A stretch of 51,340 bases of DNA from Paenibacillus campinasensis (GCF_002272015.1 NZ_NPBY01000064.1:1-51340); one strand, 5' to 3'; positions 17,208 through 25,562 are shown, numbered from the stretch's first letter. Program-made: numbers and translations. Notes: generated by a model not told the origin, from the sequence alone.

Positions 17208-18797
17208 ATGGGAGAACCGAACGGAAAATACAGGGTGATGCTGGTGGATGACGAGCCGATCATTCTGCGCAGTTTACGGGCGGCCATTCCTTGGGAGGAG
17301 CTTGACCTGGAGGTCGCGGGGGAAGCCCGGAACGGCGACGAGGCGCTGCAGGTGGCGCGGGCGATGTCGCCGCATATCATCATCAGCGATATCCGCATGC
17401 CGGGAAAGGACGGCATCACGCTCATGAAGGAATTGATGGCGGATGACCGGCGGCGGCTCATTATTTTCATCAGCGGTTACGGCGAATTTGAATATGCAAG
17501 GGAAGCGCTTCGGGAAGGCGCGTTTGATTATCTGCTCAAACCGATTGATCATGACGAGCTGACCGAGACGATCATGAAGGCGGTGAAAACGCTGGATCAG
17601 CAGGCACAAGACGACAAGATGCATCATTCCATCAAGGTGCTGTCGCTGCTGGCTCGCGAGCGGATGTTTACCGAGTTCATCGAAGGCAGCGGCAGTCCGC
17701 TGCAGCATATGCAGTGGCTGGAGAGCAGCGAGCTGGCCAATGCTTATACGATGGCGGTGGTGCAGCTGGATCACTATTTGAAGCTGAACGAGCAGTGGAC
17801 GATGGATGAGAAGCGGCTGTGGCTGTTTGCCGTCCGCAACATTGTGGAGGAATGGTCGCTTGTTCATGATGTGCTGACGGTGTTTCCGTTTCGCAGCGGG
17901 GAATGGGTGCTGCTGTTCCCGGACATTCCGGCTGAACGTCAGGAGGAGGTAGGGCAGCAGCTTGTGCAGGTGATCCGGCAGCATACGAAGCTGTCGTGCT
18001 CCGTCGGCTTCAGCCCGGCTATGAAGGGCATTGATCGCCTCGGCACCGCGTATGAGCAAGCGGTACGCGCGCTTTATCGCCGCTTTTATTCAGGGGAGGG
18101 CGGCGTGTTCACGGTACTGGCCGAACCCGATGCGCAGCTGGGCGGGGAAGCCCGGTATCCGAAGCATCTGGAGGAGCAGATGGTGGAGAGCGTCCGGACA
18201 TTGCAGAAGGAACGTCTGCTGGCGCTTTTTGATGAGACCAGGGCTTACATCGAGCAGTCTGCATACAGCAAGGAAAGCGCGGAGCGGCTTCTGGTTGAGA
18301 TGAGTGTGGTGCTGTATCGCCAGTTCGAGTTCATGCAGGTCCCATTTGAGTGGTCGCTGGAGGGACTTTTGCAGGATCTGCATGCTTCGGGAACTTTAGC
18401 GGCATCCATCGAGGTCATCAAGGATAAATTCGGGAGCTGGATGTCAGCCAGCCGAGCAGGCCAGCCGAAAGACAAAGTCCAATTTGTCATCGACAAGGCC
18501 AAAGCATACATGGAAGAGCATTATTACAAGGATCTCAGCATGGAAGAGGTCGCCGAGCTCGCCGACCTGAGCATCAGCCATTTCTGCACGCTGTTCAAGC
18601 AGACGACAGGGTATACGTTTCTGGAGTATTTAACGGAATGCCGAATTGAGAAAGCGAAGACGATTCTGCTTCATTCGGATGTCAAAGTGTACCAGGTGGC
18701 CCCGATGGTAGGCTATCAGGACCCGAAATATTTTACACAAGTATTCAAGAAAATAACCGGCAAGACACCTTCGGAATTTCGAGAGGAAGCGGTATAG
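17208..18797 (+). CDS. YesN-type response regulator, AraC output domain
   Basis: A 529-residue regulator. The receiver domain occupies residues 8-125 with the acidic pair Asp14/Asp15, phospho-acceptor Asp61 in ISDIRMPG and Lys111 in LLKP. A long middle region of the YesN kind follows, and a C-terminal AraC/XylS double helix-turn-helix spans about 425-529 (LADLSISHFCTLFKQTTG and VGYQDPKYFTQVFKK). Phosphorylated by the kinase at 14111, it most likely activates the transporter operon at 10554. Upstream GGGAGGG supports the ATG. No terminator is obvious after the gene. Confidence 0.95.
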   Translation: MGEPNGKYRVMLVDDEPIILRSLRAAIPWEELDLEVAGEARNGDEALQVARAMSPHIIISDIRMPGKDGITLMKELMADDRRRLIIFISGYGEFEYAREALREGAFDYLLKPIDHDELTETIMKAVKTLDQQAQDDKMHHSIKVLSLLARERMFTEFIEGSGSPLQHMQWLESSELANAYTMAVVQLDHYLKLNEQWTMDEKRLWLFAVRNIVEEWSLVHDVLTVFPFRSGEWVLLFPDIPAERQEEVGQQLVQVIRQHTKLSCSVGFSPAMKGIDRLGTAYEQAVRALYRRFYSGEGGVFTVLAEPDAQLGGEARYPKHLEEQMVESVRTLQKERLLALFDETRAYIEQSAYSKESAERLLVEMSVVLYRQFEFMQVPFEWSLEGLLQDLHASGTLAASIEVIKDKFGSWMSASRAGQPKDKVQFVIDKAKAYMEEHYYKDLSMEEVAELADLSISHFCTLFKQTTGYTFLEYLTECRIEKAKTILLHSDVKVYQVAPMVGYQDPKYFTQVFKKITGKTPSEFREEAV

Positions 18798-19200
18798 TAC
18801 AGCAAGGCGGGGCCGGTGGGCCGCTGGTGGATATAGAGAGGGTCACGAGGATACGGAGTTCTTTGTCCGATGGACGGGGAAATCTTTTTTATATATTAAG
18901 AATCTTAATATTAAGACTTGACGCTCGAACGAAACGAGTTTAAACTGAGGGTGAAACATGAACGAAGCGTCGGACTAGATAGACGATCATGGTGTGAAGC
19001 TGCGGCTTTACCGTCATACGACAGATTCATCGCATTTCCAGCCACGCTGCACCCATCAAGAACGCTCAAGAAGGGCAAGCTGATGATGTATGGCTGATCA
19101 TGGTCATCCGTACGGCAAATTCGGCAAATTGGCGATCCAGGCAGGAAACAGTGGCAGCCTGAAATCGCCGCCAGTCTATAGAAGGTGGAGGAATAACATC
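18798..19200 (+). other. intergenic region with the dioxygenase promoter and leader
   Basis: 403 bases. The first 100 hold no structure I can name. Then come the palindromic operator and promoter at 18903-18946. The last 250 would be a long untranslated leader. It contains an open frame joined in frame to the dioxygenase from 19090, but that extension lacks family sequence and a ribosome site. Confidence 0.5.
18903..18946 (+). promoter_or_regulatory. promoter with MarR-like palindromic operator
   Basis: TTGACG at 18918-18923 and TAAACT at 18941-18946 are separated by 17 bases, a good sigma-A promoter. Directly upstream is the perfect palindrome TCTTAATATTAAGA (18903-18916), overlapping a further ATTAAG half-site at 18896-18901. 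In Bacillus the MarR-type quinone sensor MhqR controls related dioxygenases through ATCTN-type inverted repeats. The similarity here is suggestive, not proof. Confidence 0.65.
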
Positions 19201-20172
19201 ATGCAATTTAAAGGCATTCACCACGTATCCGCGATTACGGCAGATGCTCGCCGCAACGTTGATTTTTATACCCGAATATTAGGACTTCGTCTGGTCAAGA
19301 AGACGGTTAATCAGGATGATCCTTCTGTGTATCATTTGTTCTACGGCGATGAGCTGGGCAGTCCGGGGACCGAGTTCACCTTCTTCGAGCTTCCGATGGC
19401 CGGACGCACGCGGGAAGGGAACAATAGCATCTCGGCGACCTCGCTTCGCGTGCCAAGCGACCGTGCTCTGGAATATTGGAAGGAACGGCTGGACGAATAC
19501 GGTGTGGAGCGTGAAGAGATCTTGGAGCGTGCAGGGCGGTGGACGCTGGCATTCCGGGATTTCGAGGGACAGCGGATCATACTCGTATCGGATGAGCACA
19601 ATAGCGGCGTCGCCGGCGGTGTGCCGTGGGATAAGAGTCCGGTTCCTGCCGAATACAGCATCATCGGGCTGGGACCTGTCCAGCTGACGGTACCGAATGC
19701 GAAGCAGACCGTGCGTGTGCTGACCGAGCTGATGGGCTTCCGGCATGCAGGCCAGTATCCTTCACAGGTTGAGGGCCAGCCGGATATCGTCGTGTATGAG
19801 ACCGGAGAAGGCGGGACCGGCGCCGAGGTTCATATCGAGGAGTGGACCGACCTGCCACAGGAACGTCTCGGCCGGGGCGGTGTGCATCATGTTGCGTTTC
19901 GCACCGAGGATGAAGAGGAGCTGCGCCAGTGGATTCAGCAGATTACAGCGGCGGGCTTTGCCCATTCAGGCTATGTGGACCGCTTCTACTTCCGTTCCCT
20001 CTATTTCCGGGAGCCCAACGGGATTTTGTTCGAACTGGCGACAGACGGGCCCGGCTTCGACACGGACGAGCCGCTGGAGCACCTGGGCGAGTCGCTGGCA
20101 CTTCCGCCTTTCCTGGAACCGAAGCGGGAAGAGATTGAAGCGCAGCTGAGACCGCTGGATACCTCATTGTAA
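19201..20172 (+). CDS. ring-cleaving dioxygenase, MhqA/MhqO-like
   Basis: A 323-residue protein with two glyoxalase/bleomycin-resistance (VOC) modules, about residues 4-130 and 155-280. Metal-ligand candidates are His7 in GIHHVSA, the His in RGGVHHVAF near 225 and the Glu in PNGILFELATDG near 275. Relatives MhqA/MhqE/MhqO open hydroquinone or catechol-like rings and protect against quinone stress. The ATG at 19201 follows AGGTGGAGG and begins the conserved MQFKGIHHVSA. The frame continues upstream to 19090, but that part has no family similarity. It is monocistronic, ending at a bidirectional terminator. Confidence 0.92.
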   Translation: MQFKGIHHVSAITADARRNVDFYTRILGLRLVKKTVNQDDPSVYHLFYGDELGSPGTEFTFFELPMAGRTREGNNSISATSLRVPSDRALEYWKERLDEYGVEREEILERAGRWTLAFRDFEGQRIILVSDEHNSGVAGGVPWDKSPVPAEYSIIGLGPVQLTVPNAKQTVRVLTELMGFRHAGQYPSQVEGQPDIVVYETGEGGTGAEVHIEEWTDLPQERLGRGGVHHVAFRTEDEEELRQWIQQITAAGFAHSGYVDRFYFRSLYFREPNGILFELATDGPGFDTDEPLEHLGESLALPPFLEPKREEIEAQLRPLDTSL

Positions 20173-20230
20173 CTCCGGTCCGCGCGGAGGAATATGTCAT
20201 TTCATAATCGGGATGCTCTCAGCGAAGCAC

Positions 20231-20273
20231 CGGCCTCGAAGTCTGCAGTCAAGCAGACTTCGAGGCCGTTTGT
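20231..20273. terminator. bidirectional terminator between dioxygenase and WYL genes
   Basis: CGGCCTCGAAGTCTGC (20231-20246) and its exact complement (20253-20268) form a perfect 16-bp stem with a six-base loop, followed by TTTGTCTGTT. It lies between two convergent genes and can serve both. Confidence 0.85.
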
Positions 20274-20297
20274 CTGTTCGGCAACTCCGCTCGATGC

Positions 20298-21284
20298 TCA
20301 GATTTCTTCTGCATTGTGATGCGATGGCGATGGGGCATATACCTGCCATATGGCTTTGGCGGTTGCGCTGACCTGTTCCCGCAGCTCCGGCGGCTGGAGC
20401 ACCTCGGCTTCTGGACCGCAGCCGAGCACAATGAACACCGCCGATTCCAGCGTGTTGAATTCCATATGAGCGACAGTCCAGCCTGGCATCTCGCCAGAGC
20501 TGTCATGGCGGATGGTATGGATATAACGTTCCCGCTGCAGGCGGCTCAGCTGTCCAGTGGTCAACCTGACCATGGCCGGATAACGGGGGAGCTGCTGCTT
20601 GAACTGCTGCACGGAGTGCTCCCAATACGCGGCAAGATCGAAACCGGGAGGCCGTGTACACAGCTCGTCCGAGATCGACGCATCGACCATTCTGGATATC
20701 CGGTACGTTCGGAGCTCTCCTGCCGATTCGGCCACCAAATACCACGTGCTGCGCTTGGCGACCAGCCCCAGAGGCGACACATGCCGCTCTACCAGCTCTT
20801 CTCCTTTATGATACCGAAAGGACAGCTGCCGGTCTGCCCACACCGCCTCCTGAACGACAGGGAGACAGGGCAGTGGCTCATGGAAGCTGTGCCAGCCCGC
20901 TCCGTCAATATGAACCTTCTGCCGGATCATTTCTGCATCCTGACGAACGGAACGGGGCGATGCAGCCAGCAGCTTCTGGTATGCGGCATCCAGCTGCTTG
21001 CCAATCCCGAGCTCCTCCATAAGCTGGCTTTGCCCGGACAGAAGCAAGGTCAACAATTCCTCTGGGGTCATGCCGGTCAGATTGGTGCGGTAGCTTTCCT
21101 CAAGGAGCCAGCCTCCGGCCGCGCCTCTTTCGGCATATACGGGGATACCCGCCATGCTTAAACTTTCCATATCCCGAATGATCGTTCGTTCAGATACTTC
21201 CAGCTGCTCGGCCAGATATTTTGTTGTTTTCTTTCCGCCGTTTTGCAGCATGAACAGGATCGATAACAGCCGGTCTGCTCTCAT
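20298..21284 (-). CDS. WYL-domain transcriptional regulator, YafY/DeoR-like
   Basis: A 328-residue regulator. The N-terminal HTH_11 winged helix spans residues 1-60 (LAEQLEVSERTIIRDMESL), the WYL domain lies around 140-220 (SPLGLVAKRSTWYLVAESAG contains the WYL signature) and a WCX dimer domain covers the last 90 residues. It is divergent from the SDR gene at 21438 across an intergenic region with three phased direct repeats, so it probably controls itself and that gene. WYL domains bind nucleic acid or small ligands; the signal here is unknown. Confidence 0.93.
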   Translation of the reverse strand: MRADRLLSILFMLQNGGKKTTKYLAEQLEVSERTIIRDMESLSMAGIPVYAERGAAGGWLLEESYRTNLTGMTPEELLTLLLSGQSQLMEELGIGKQLDAAYQKLLAASPRSVRQDAEMIRQKVHIDGAGWHSFHEPLPCLPVVQEAVWADRQLSFRYHKGEELVERHVSPLGLVAKRSTWYLVAESAGELRTYRISRMVDASISDELCTRPPGFDLAAYWEHSVQQFKQQLPRYPAMVRLTTGQLSRLQRERYIHTIRHDSSGEMPGWTVAHMEFNTLESAVFIVLGCGPEAEVLQPPELREQVSATAKAIWQVYAPSPSHHNAEEI

Positions 21285-21302
21285 AAGGTCACCTCGAATT
21301 CC

Positions 21303-21343
21303 GAATACTAGTGGATACTAGCTCAAATTAACTGAATACTAGT
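21303..21343. repeat. three phased direct repeats, probable WYL-regulator operator
   Basis: GAATACTAGT (21303), GGATACTAGC (21313) and GAATACTAGT (21334) share GRATACTAGY. They start 10 and 21 bases apart, so all three lie on the same face of the helix. They are just upstream of the WYL gene start on the minus strand and 95 bases before the SDR start. Cooperative binding by the divergent regulator is the simplest reading. Confidence 0.7.
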
Positions 21344-21437
21344 TATTGTAGCATTTATATAAGACAGCAGATGTCATATATACCGGATAAGATGGAGTTC
21401 GATCATATAAAATTTTGAGCACATGGAGGACGAAATT

Positions 21438-22367
21438 ATGAATAAAGACCAACCGAATCACGAGAGATCTGGCGGCAGCGCTGCATCAGCGCAACCGCTG
21501 GCCGGCAAAGTCGCTGTCGTAGCCGGCTCGACACGGGGGGCGGGAAGGGCGATTGCCGTCATGCTTGGCGCTGCGGGCGCAACGGTGTATTGCACTGGCC
21601 GCAGCATACGCGGACAGCAATCGGACCTGAAGCGTCCGGAGACGATTGAGGAGACAGCCGAACAGGTGTCCGAGCGCGGAGGCATTGGCATTCCGGTTCA
21701 ATGTGATCATACGGACGAGGAGCAGGTTCAGGCACTGTTTGAGCGTGTCAAGGCCGAGCAGAACGGGCAGCTGGATATCCTTGTGAATGACATATGGGGC
21801 GGCGAGCATCTGACCCATTGGAATATTCCGTTCTGGGAGCAGTTTCTATCCGATGGCCTGCTTATGCAGAAGAGAGCCGTGCACGCGCATATGATTACAA
21901 GTTATTACGGGGTTCCGCTCATGGTAGAGCGGGGAAGCGGTTTGGTCATCGAAATGACGGACGGCTCCACCTATAATTACCGGGGCAATCTTTATTACAG
22001 CTTGGCCAAAATTTCGGCGATTCATTTGGCTGAAGCGATGGCCGCGGAGCTTCGCCCTTATGGCGTGACCGCCGTGGCGGTAACGCCGGGCTTCCTGAGA
22101 TCGGAGCAGATGCTTGATTATTTCGGCGTCAAAGAGGAGAACTGGCGCGATGCGGTAGCCAAGGAAGCTCATTTCATAGAGTCAGAGACGCCGTATTTTG
22201 TGGCACAGGCAGTGGCTGCGCTGGCCGCAGACCCGAAGGTAGCCGAGAAGAGCGGGCAAGCGCTGACAAGCTGGGACTTGTCCGTGGAATACGGCATTCG
22301 TGACATCGATGGACGGCACCCGCACTGGGGCCAATATGCCAAGAAGAAAAGACTGCCTCTAAACTGA
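21438..22367 (+). CDS. SDR-family NAD(P)-dependent oxidoreductase
   Basis: A 309-residue short-chain dehydrogenase/reductase with the cofactor loop GSTRGAGRA near residue 30, an NDIWGG segment after the fourth strand, and the catalytic YSLAK (Tyr187, Lys191). The C-terminal part is longer than in classical 250-residue SDRs. The frame opens at 21423, but that ATG precedes the GGAGG ribosome site. The ATG at 21438, seven bases after it, is preferred. It is divergent from, and likely regulated by, the WYL protein. Substrate unknown. Confidence 0.92.
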   Translation: MNKDQPNHERSGGSAASAQPLAGKVAVVAGSTRGAGRAIAVMLGAAGATVYCTGRSIRGQQSDLKRPETIEETAEQVSERGGIGIPVQCDHTDEEQVQALFERVKAEQNGQLDILVNDIWGGEHLTHWNIPFWEQFLSDGLLMQKRAVHAHMITSYYGVPLMVERGSGLVIEMTDGSTYNYRGNLYYSLAKISAIHLAEAMAAELRPYGVTAVAVTPGFLRSEQMLDYFGVKEENWRDAVAKEAHFIESETPYFVAQAVAALAADPKVAEKSGQALTSWDLSVEYGIRDIDGRHPHWGQYAKKKRLPLN

Positions 22368-22747
22368 CCAGCGCGATGCTGGCAATGCATGAAGAGGGAT
22401 GGACGAACACCTTCGGGCATGCGGTTCAGTCGCCGCCGTCCATACAGCGATACATTGCGCGTCAGGAGCTGCGCGCGGTGCAAGAAAGGCTAGCAAAACA
22501 GGGTGTCAGAAGCCAAGATCTGGCTTCTGACACCCTGTATGCTTCATCTGACCGCATGTGTTGGCAAGCGTGTCCACACCGGACTCGGCTGAGCCTTGCG
22601 GTATGAGACGCCGGTCCCACGGCGGTTTCCTGCATCGCCCAACCGGACATCCGCGCTACCCGGACCAGGTGCGGACGACATGAACCTCGTCGGAGTCCGG
22701 CCAAACGACGCTAAGCTTCTTGCTGTCCAGCTGTCATGTGATCCGCT
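22368..22747. other. 380-base gap with weak coding-like stretches
   Basis: A plus-strand frame at 22376-22606 begins in protein-like fashion (MLAMHEEGWTNTFGHAVQ, then IQRYIARQELRAVQERLAKQ) but lacks a ribosome site and runs through the perfect hairpin at 22498. On the minus strand, about 22663-22737, an open stretch without a start reads like a protein C-terminus (LSVVWPDSDEVHVVRTWSG then stop). These could be remnants of lost genes. I do not call them genes. Confidence 0.4.
22498..22538. terminator. perfect 18-bp stem-loop between convergent genes
   Basis: ACAGGGTGTCAGAAGCCA (22498-22515) pairs exactly with 22521-22538 around AGATC. On the minus strand it is followed by GTTTTGC, a short T-run, so it fits best as terminator for the GlsB-like gene. 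On the plus strand no T-run follows. Confidence 0.65.
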
Positions 22748-23005
22748 TTAGGAGCGGCCGCGTCTCATCGAGCCCATCACCAGACTGACGATAAAGACCA
22801 GAACGACCGCACCGATCAACGCCGGAATAATGTAGAAATCTCCGATGACCGGCCCCCATGTGCCAAGCAGCAGGCTACCCAGCCATGCCCCGATAAATCC
22901 TGCAATAATGTTGCCGATAATTCCTCCCGGGATGTCTCTTCCCATAATCAATCCCGCAAGCCAACCGATAATCCCGCCGACAATTAATGACCAAAGAAAA
23001 CCCAT
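22748..23005 (-). CDS. GlsB/YeaQ/YmgE family small membrane protein
   Basis: An 85-residue, very hydrophobic protein with three predicted helices and the Gly-rich pattern IVGGIIGWLAGLIMGR followed by GGIIGNIIAGFIGAWLG, characteristic of the transglycosylase-associated-protein family linked to envelope and acid/osmotic stress. The C-terminus is basic (RRGRS). A GTG at 23014 is in frame but is part of the GAGGTG ribosome site, so the ATG at 23005 is the likely start. Function of the family is poorly defined. Confidence 0.92.
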   Translation of the reverse strand: MGFLWSLIVGGIIGWLAGLIMGRDIPGGIIGNIIAGFIGAWLGSLLLGTWGPVIGDFYIIPALIGAVVLVFIVSLVMGSMRRGRS

Positions 23006-23170
23006 GTTTATCACCTCGTATAAGTTATAGTTGTTTGTGCCTTACTATTAACCAAAGCACCAACTTTTAAACAGAACAGTTACCTAAAGTGTTGATTTCG
23101 TAAGGATCAATATGGAATCTTGAACATATCAAGGTCCAAAAGATAGTAAAAATAATACATAACATAAGCA

Positions 23171-23218
23171 TTGACGAAAATAGATTTCATAATATATATT
23201 TGTATGAAAATAGTTTTC
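23171..23218 (+). promoter_or_regulatory. PTS-nanE promoter with paired RpiR-like operators
   Basis: TTGACG at 23171-23176 is followed 16-18 bases later by TATATA/TATATT as -10. Two near-identical 13-mers, GAAAATAGATTTC (23176-23188) and GAAAATAGTTTTC (23206-23218), start exactly 30 bases apart and bracket the -10. TTTCATA (23185-23191) and TATGAAA (23203-23209) add a larger inverted symmetry. RpiR-family regulators bind such AT-rich palindromes, and an RpiR gene is at 25675. Assignment is inferred. Confidence 0.65.
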
Positions 23219-23243
23219 TTTAAGGAGAAAGGGGCGCAAAATC

Positions 23244-24812
23244 ATGAATAACTTCTTTGAAAAAGCGCAGCGATTCGGCAAGTCATTTATGCTCCCGATT
23301 GCTGTTCTTCCGGCAGCCGGATTGCTGCTTGGGATTGGCGGAGCGCTGTCGAATCCCAATACGGTAAGCACGTATCCGTTCTTGGATGTGCCTTGGCTCC
23401 AAAACGTATTCACCATTATGAGCAGCGCCGGCAATATCGTGTTTGCCAACCTGGCCCTGCTGTTTGCCATCGGGGTAGCCGTTGGCCTGGCGAGAGCCGA
23501 CAAGGGGACTGCCGGTCTGGCTGCAGGTCTTGCCTATCTGGTCATGAATGCCACAGTCAATGCGATGCTGGTCATCACAGGCAATCTCGCTGCGGATGAT
23601 CTGTCATCTGTCGGCCAGGGGATGATTCTCGGCATACAAACGCTTGAAACCGGTGTATTCGGCGGTGTGGTCATCGGTTTGGTCACTTCGATATTTCATA
23701 ATCGCTATAACAAAATACAACTGCCGCAGTTCCTCGGATTTTTTGGCGGGTCACGCTTCATTCCGATTGTGACGTCATTTGCAGCGATCTTCGTCGGCGT
23801 GGCGATGTACTTCATCTGGCCGCCGATTCAATCGGTCATTTTCCAGGCAGGCGGGCTGGTTGAAGCTACCGGGTATATCGGAACATTGCTATACGGCTTT
23901 ATTCTGCGCCTGCTCGGCCCGCTGGGGCTGCATCATATTTTCTACATGCCATTCTGGACGACAGGACTTGGCGGATCGATGGAAGTATCCGGTCAGCTGG
24001 TGGAGGGAACGCAGAAGATCTTTTTCGCCCAGCTCGCAGATCCGAGCACGCAGCAGTTCTTTAGCGGAACCTCGCGCTTCATGTCCGGCCGCTTCATTAC
24101 GATGATGTTCGGGCTGATCGGGGCAGCGCTTGCGATCTATCATACAGCCAAGCCGGAGAACAAGAAGAAGGTGTTCGGTCTGATGCTGTCAGCGGCACTG
24201 ACTTCCTTCCTTACAGGGATCACCGAGCCGCTTGAATTCTCGTTCCTGTTCATCGCGCCGTTTCTGTATGTCATTCACGCATTCTTCGACGGCCTGGCCT
24301 TTATGCTGGCCCACATCTTTCAAATTACGATTGGCCAGACGTTCTCGGGCGGTCTCATTGACTTCATTCTGTTCGGGGTGCTTCAAGGTCAGGACAAAAC
24401 GAACTGGATGATCGTTCCGGTTATCGGTGCCGTATGGTTCTGCCTGTACTATTTCACCTTCCGCTTCATCATTGTGAAATTCAAGCTGAAAACACCGGGC
24501 CGTGAGGATGAGACGGAAGCTGGCGGAAATTCCGGAGCGGGAAGCGCAGGCGCCAGCGAAGCATCCGAAGGGGAGCAGAGAGCAGCGGCGGTCCTTGCCG
24601 GCCTAGGCGGAAAGGACAATATCAAGGATCTGGACTGCTGCGCGACACGCCTTCGTGTCTCGGTGTTTCAGGTGGACGGCGTGCAGGAGGATCAGCTGAA
24701 GAGCACCGGTGCCAAAGCGGTCATCGTCAAAGGCAACGGCGTCCAGATTATATATGGCCCACAGGTTACCATCATTAAGAATGAAATCGAAGAATATATG
24801 GGAGAGTCATAA
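23244..24812 (+). CDS. PTS transporter subunit IICB, glucose/N-acetylhexosamine type
   Basis: A 522-residue sugar phosphotransferase permease. The IIC domain covers residues 1-415, with multiple transmembrane helices, LGPLGLHHIFYMPFW and the conserved GITEPLEF. An Ala/Gly/Glu-rich linker (420-445) leads to a IIB domain at 446-522 with phospho-Cys466 in DLDCCATRLRV. It imports and phosphorylates a sugar using phosphate from HPr/IIA; no IIA domain is attached, so one must be supplied in trans. Because nanE follows after only three bases, N-acetylmannosamine (or a related hexosamine) is the likely substrate. The ribosome site is AAGGAGAAAGGGG. Confidence 0.92.
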   Translation: MNNFFEKAQRFGKSFMLPIAVLPAAGLLLGIGGALSNPNTVSTYPFLDVPWLQNVFTIMSSAGNIVFANLALLFAIGVAVGLARADKGTAGLAAGLAYLVMNATVNAMLVITGNLAADDLSSVGQGMILGIQTLETGVFGGVVIGLVTSIFHNRYNKIQLPQFLGFFGGSRFIPIVTSFAAIFVGVAMYFIWPPIQSVIFQAGGLVEATGYIGTLLYGFILRLLGPLGLHHIFYMPFWTTGLGGSMEVSGQLVEGTQKIFFAQLADPSTQQFFSGTSRFMSGRFITMMFGLIGAALAIYHTAKPENKKKVFGLMLSAALTSFLTGITEPLEFSFLFIAPFLYVIHAFFDGLAFMLAHIFQITIGQTFSGGLIDFILFGVLQGQDKTNWMIVPVIGAVWFCLYYFTFRFIIVKFKLKTPGREDETEAGGNSGAGSAGASEASEGEQRAAAVLAGLGGKDNIKDLDCCATRLRVSVFQVDGVQEDQLKSTGAKAVIVKGNGVQIIYGPQVTIIKNEIEEYMGES

Positions 24813-24815
24813 AAC

Positions 24816-25535
24816 ATGGGGAACACAGACAGAACAGACAGAACTGACAGATTGGAACAGCTGGGGATTAAGCATAAACTCATTGTCTCATGTCAGGCGC
24901 TAGAGAACGAGCCGCTGCACAGCTCCTTTATTATGGGGAGAATGGCACTGGCGGCGCTCCAGGGAGGGGCGTCCGGCATCCGGGCCAACACGGCGGCGGA
25001 TATTATAGAGATCAAGTCGCAGGTGCAGCTGCCGGTCATCGGCATTGTGAAACGGGATTATCCGGATTCCGAAGTGTACATTACACCTACCATGAAGGAA
25101 ATTGAGGAGCTTGTGGAAGCGAAGGCGGAGATTATTGCACTCGATGCCACTTCTAGTCTGCGGCCTGGCGGGCTGACGCTGGGTGAGCTGATGCAGCAGA
25201 TCCGGGCCAAGTATCCTGACCAGCTGCTGATGGCTGATGTATCTACAGTCGAGGAAGCGGAGGAGGCCGAGAAGCTGGGCTTTGATATGGTGGGCACAAC
25301 GCTTGTTGGCTATACGGCTGCAAGCCAGGGTCAGAAGGTATACGATCATGATTTTGAAATTATGAAAAATATGCTGCAGGCTGTTCAGCTCCCCGTCATC
25401 GCGGAAGGCAACATACTGACGCCGGACATGGCCAAGCGCTGTCTTGAGCTCGGCGCCTACAGCGTCGTTGTGGGCGGAGCCATCACGCGGCCGCAGCAGA
25501 TTACGGCACGGTTCGTAGAGCATCTGAATACTTGA
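24816..25535 (+). CDS. nanE: N-acetylmannosamine-6-phosphate 2-epimerase
   Basis: A 239-residue TIM-barrel enzyme of the NanE family that converts ManNAc-6-P to GlcNAc-6-P. Catalytic candidates are Lys79 in GIVKRDYPDSE and Glu197 in VIAEGNI. ADVSTVEEA (about 140-148) and VVGGAITRP (phosphate-binding end) are also conserved. The N-terminus carries a curious polar stretch TDRTDRTDR encoded by 9-base repeats. It starts three bases after the PTS gene and ends before a terminator. Neither a sialic-acid lyase nor a ManNAc kinase gene is nearby, so the substrate probably arrives as ManNAc-6-P through the PTS. Confidence 0.94.
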   Translation: MGNTDRTDRTDRLEQLGIKHKLIVSCQALENEPLHSSFIMGRMALAALQGGASGIRANTAADIIEIKSQVQLPVIGIVKRDYPDSEVYITPTMKEIEELVEAKAEIIALDATSSLRPGGLTLGELMQQIRAKYPDQLLMADVSTVEEAEEAEKLGFDMVGTTLVGYTAASQGQKVYDHDFEIMKNMLQAVQLPVIAEGNILTPDMAKRCLELGAYSVVVGGAITRPQQITARFVEHLNT

Positions 25536-25562
25536 TCCAGCAGGGTGTGACTTCGAAATCAC

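Noticed and set aside
19090..19200. N-terminal extension of the ring-cleaving dioxygenase
   Set aside because: The extension lacks a ribosome site and family similarity. A strong AGGTGGAGG precedes the ATG at 19201.
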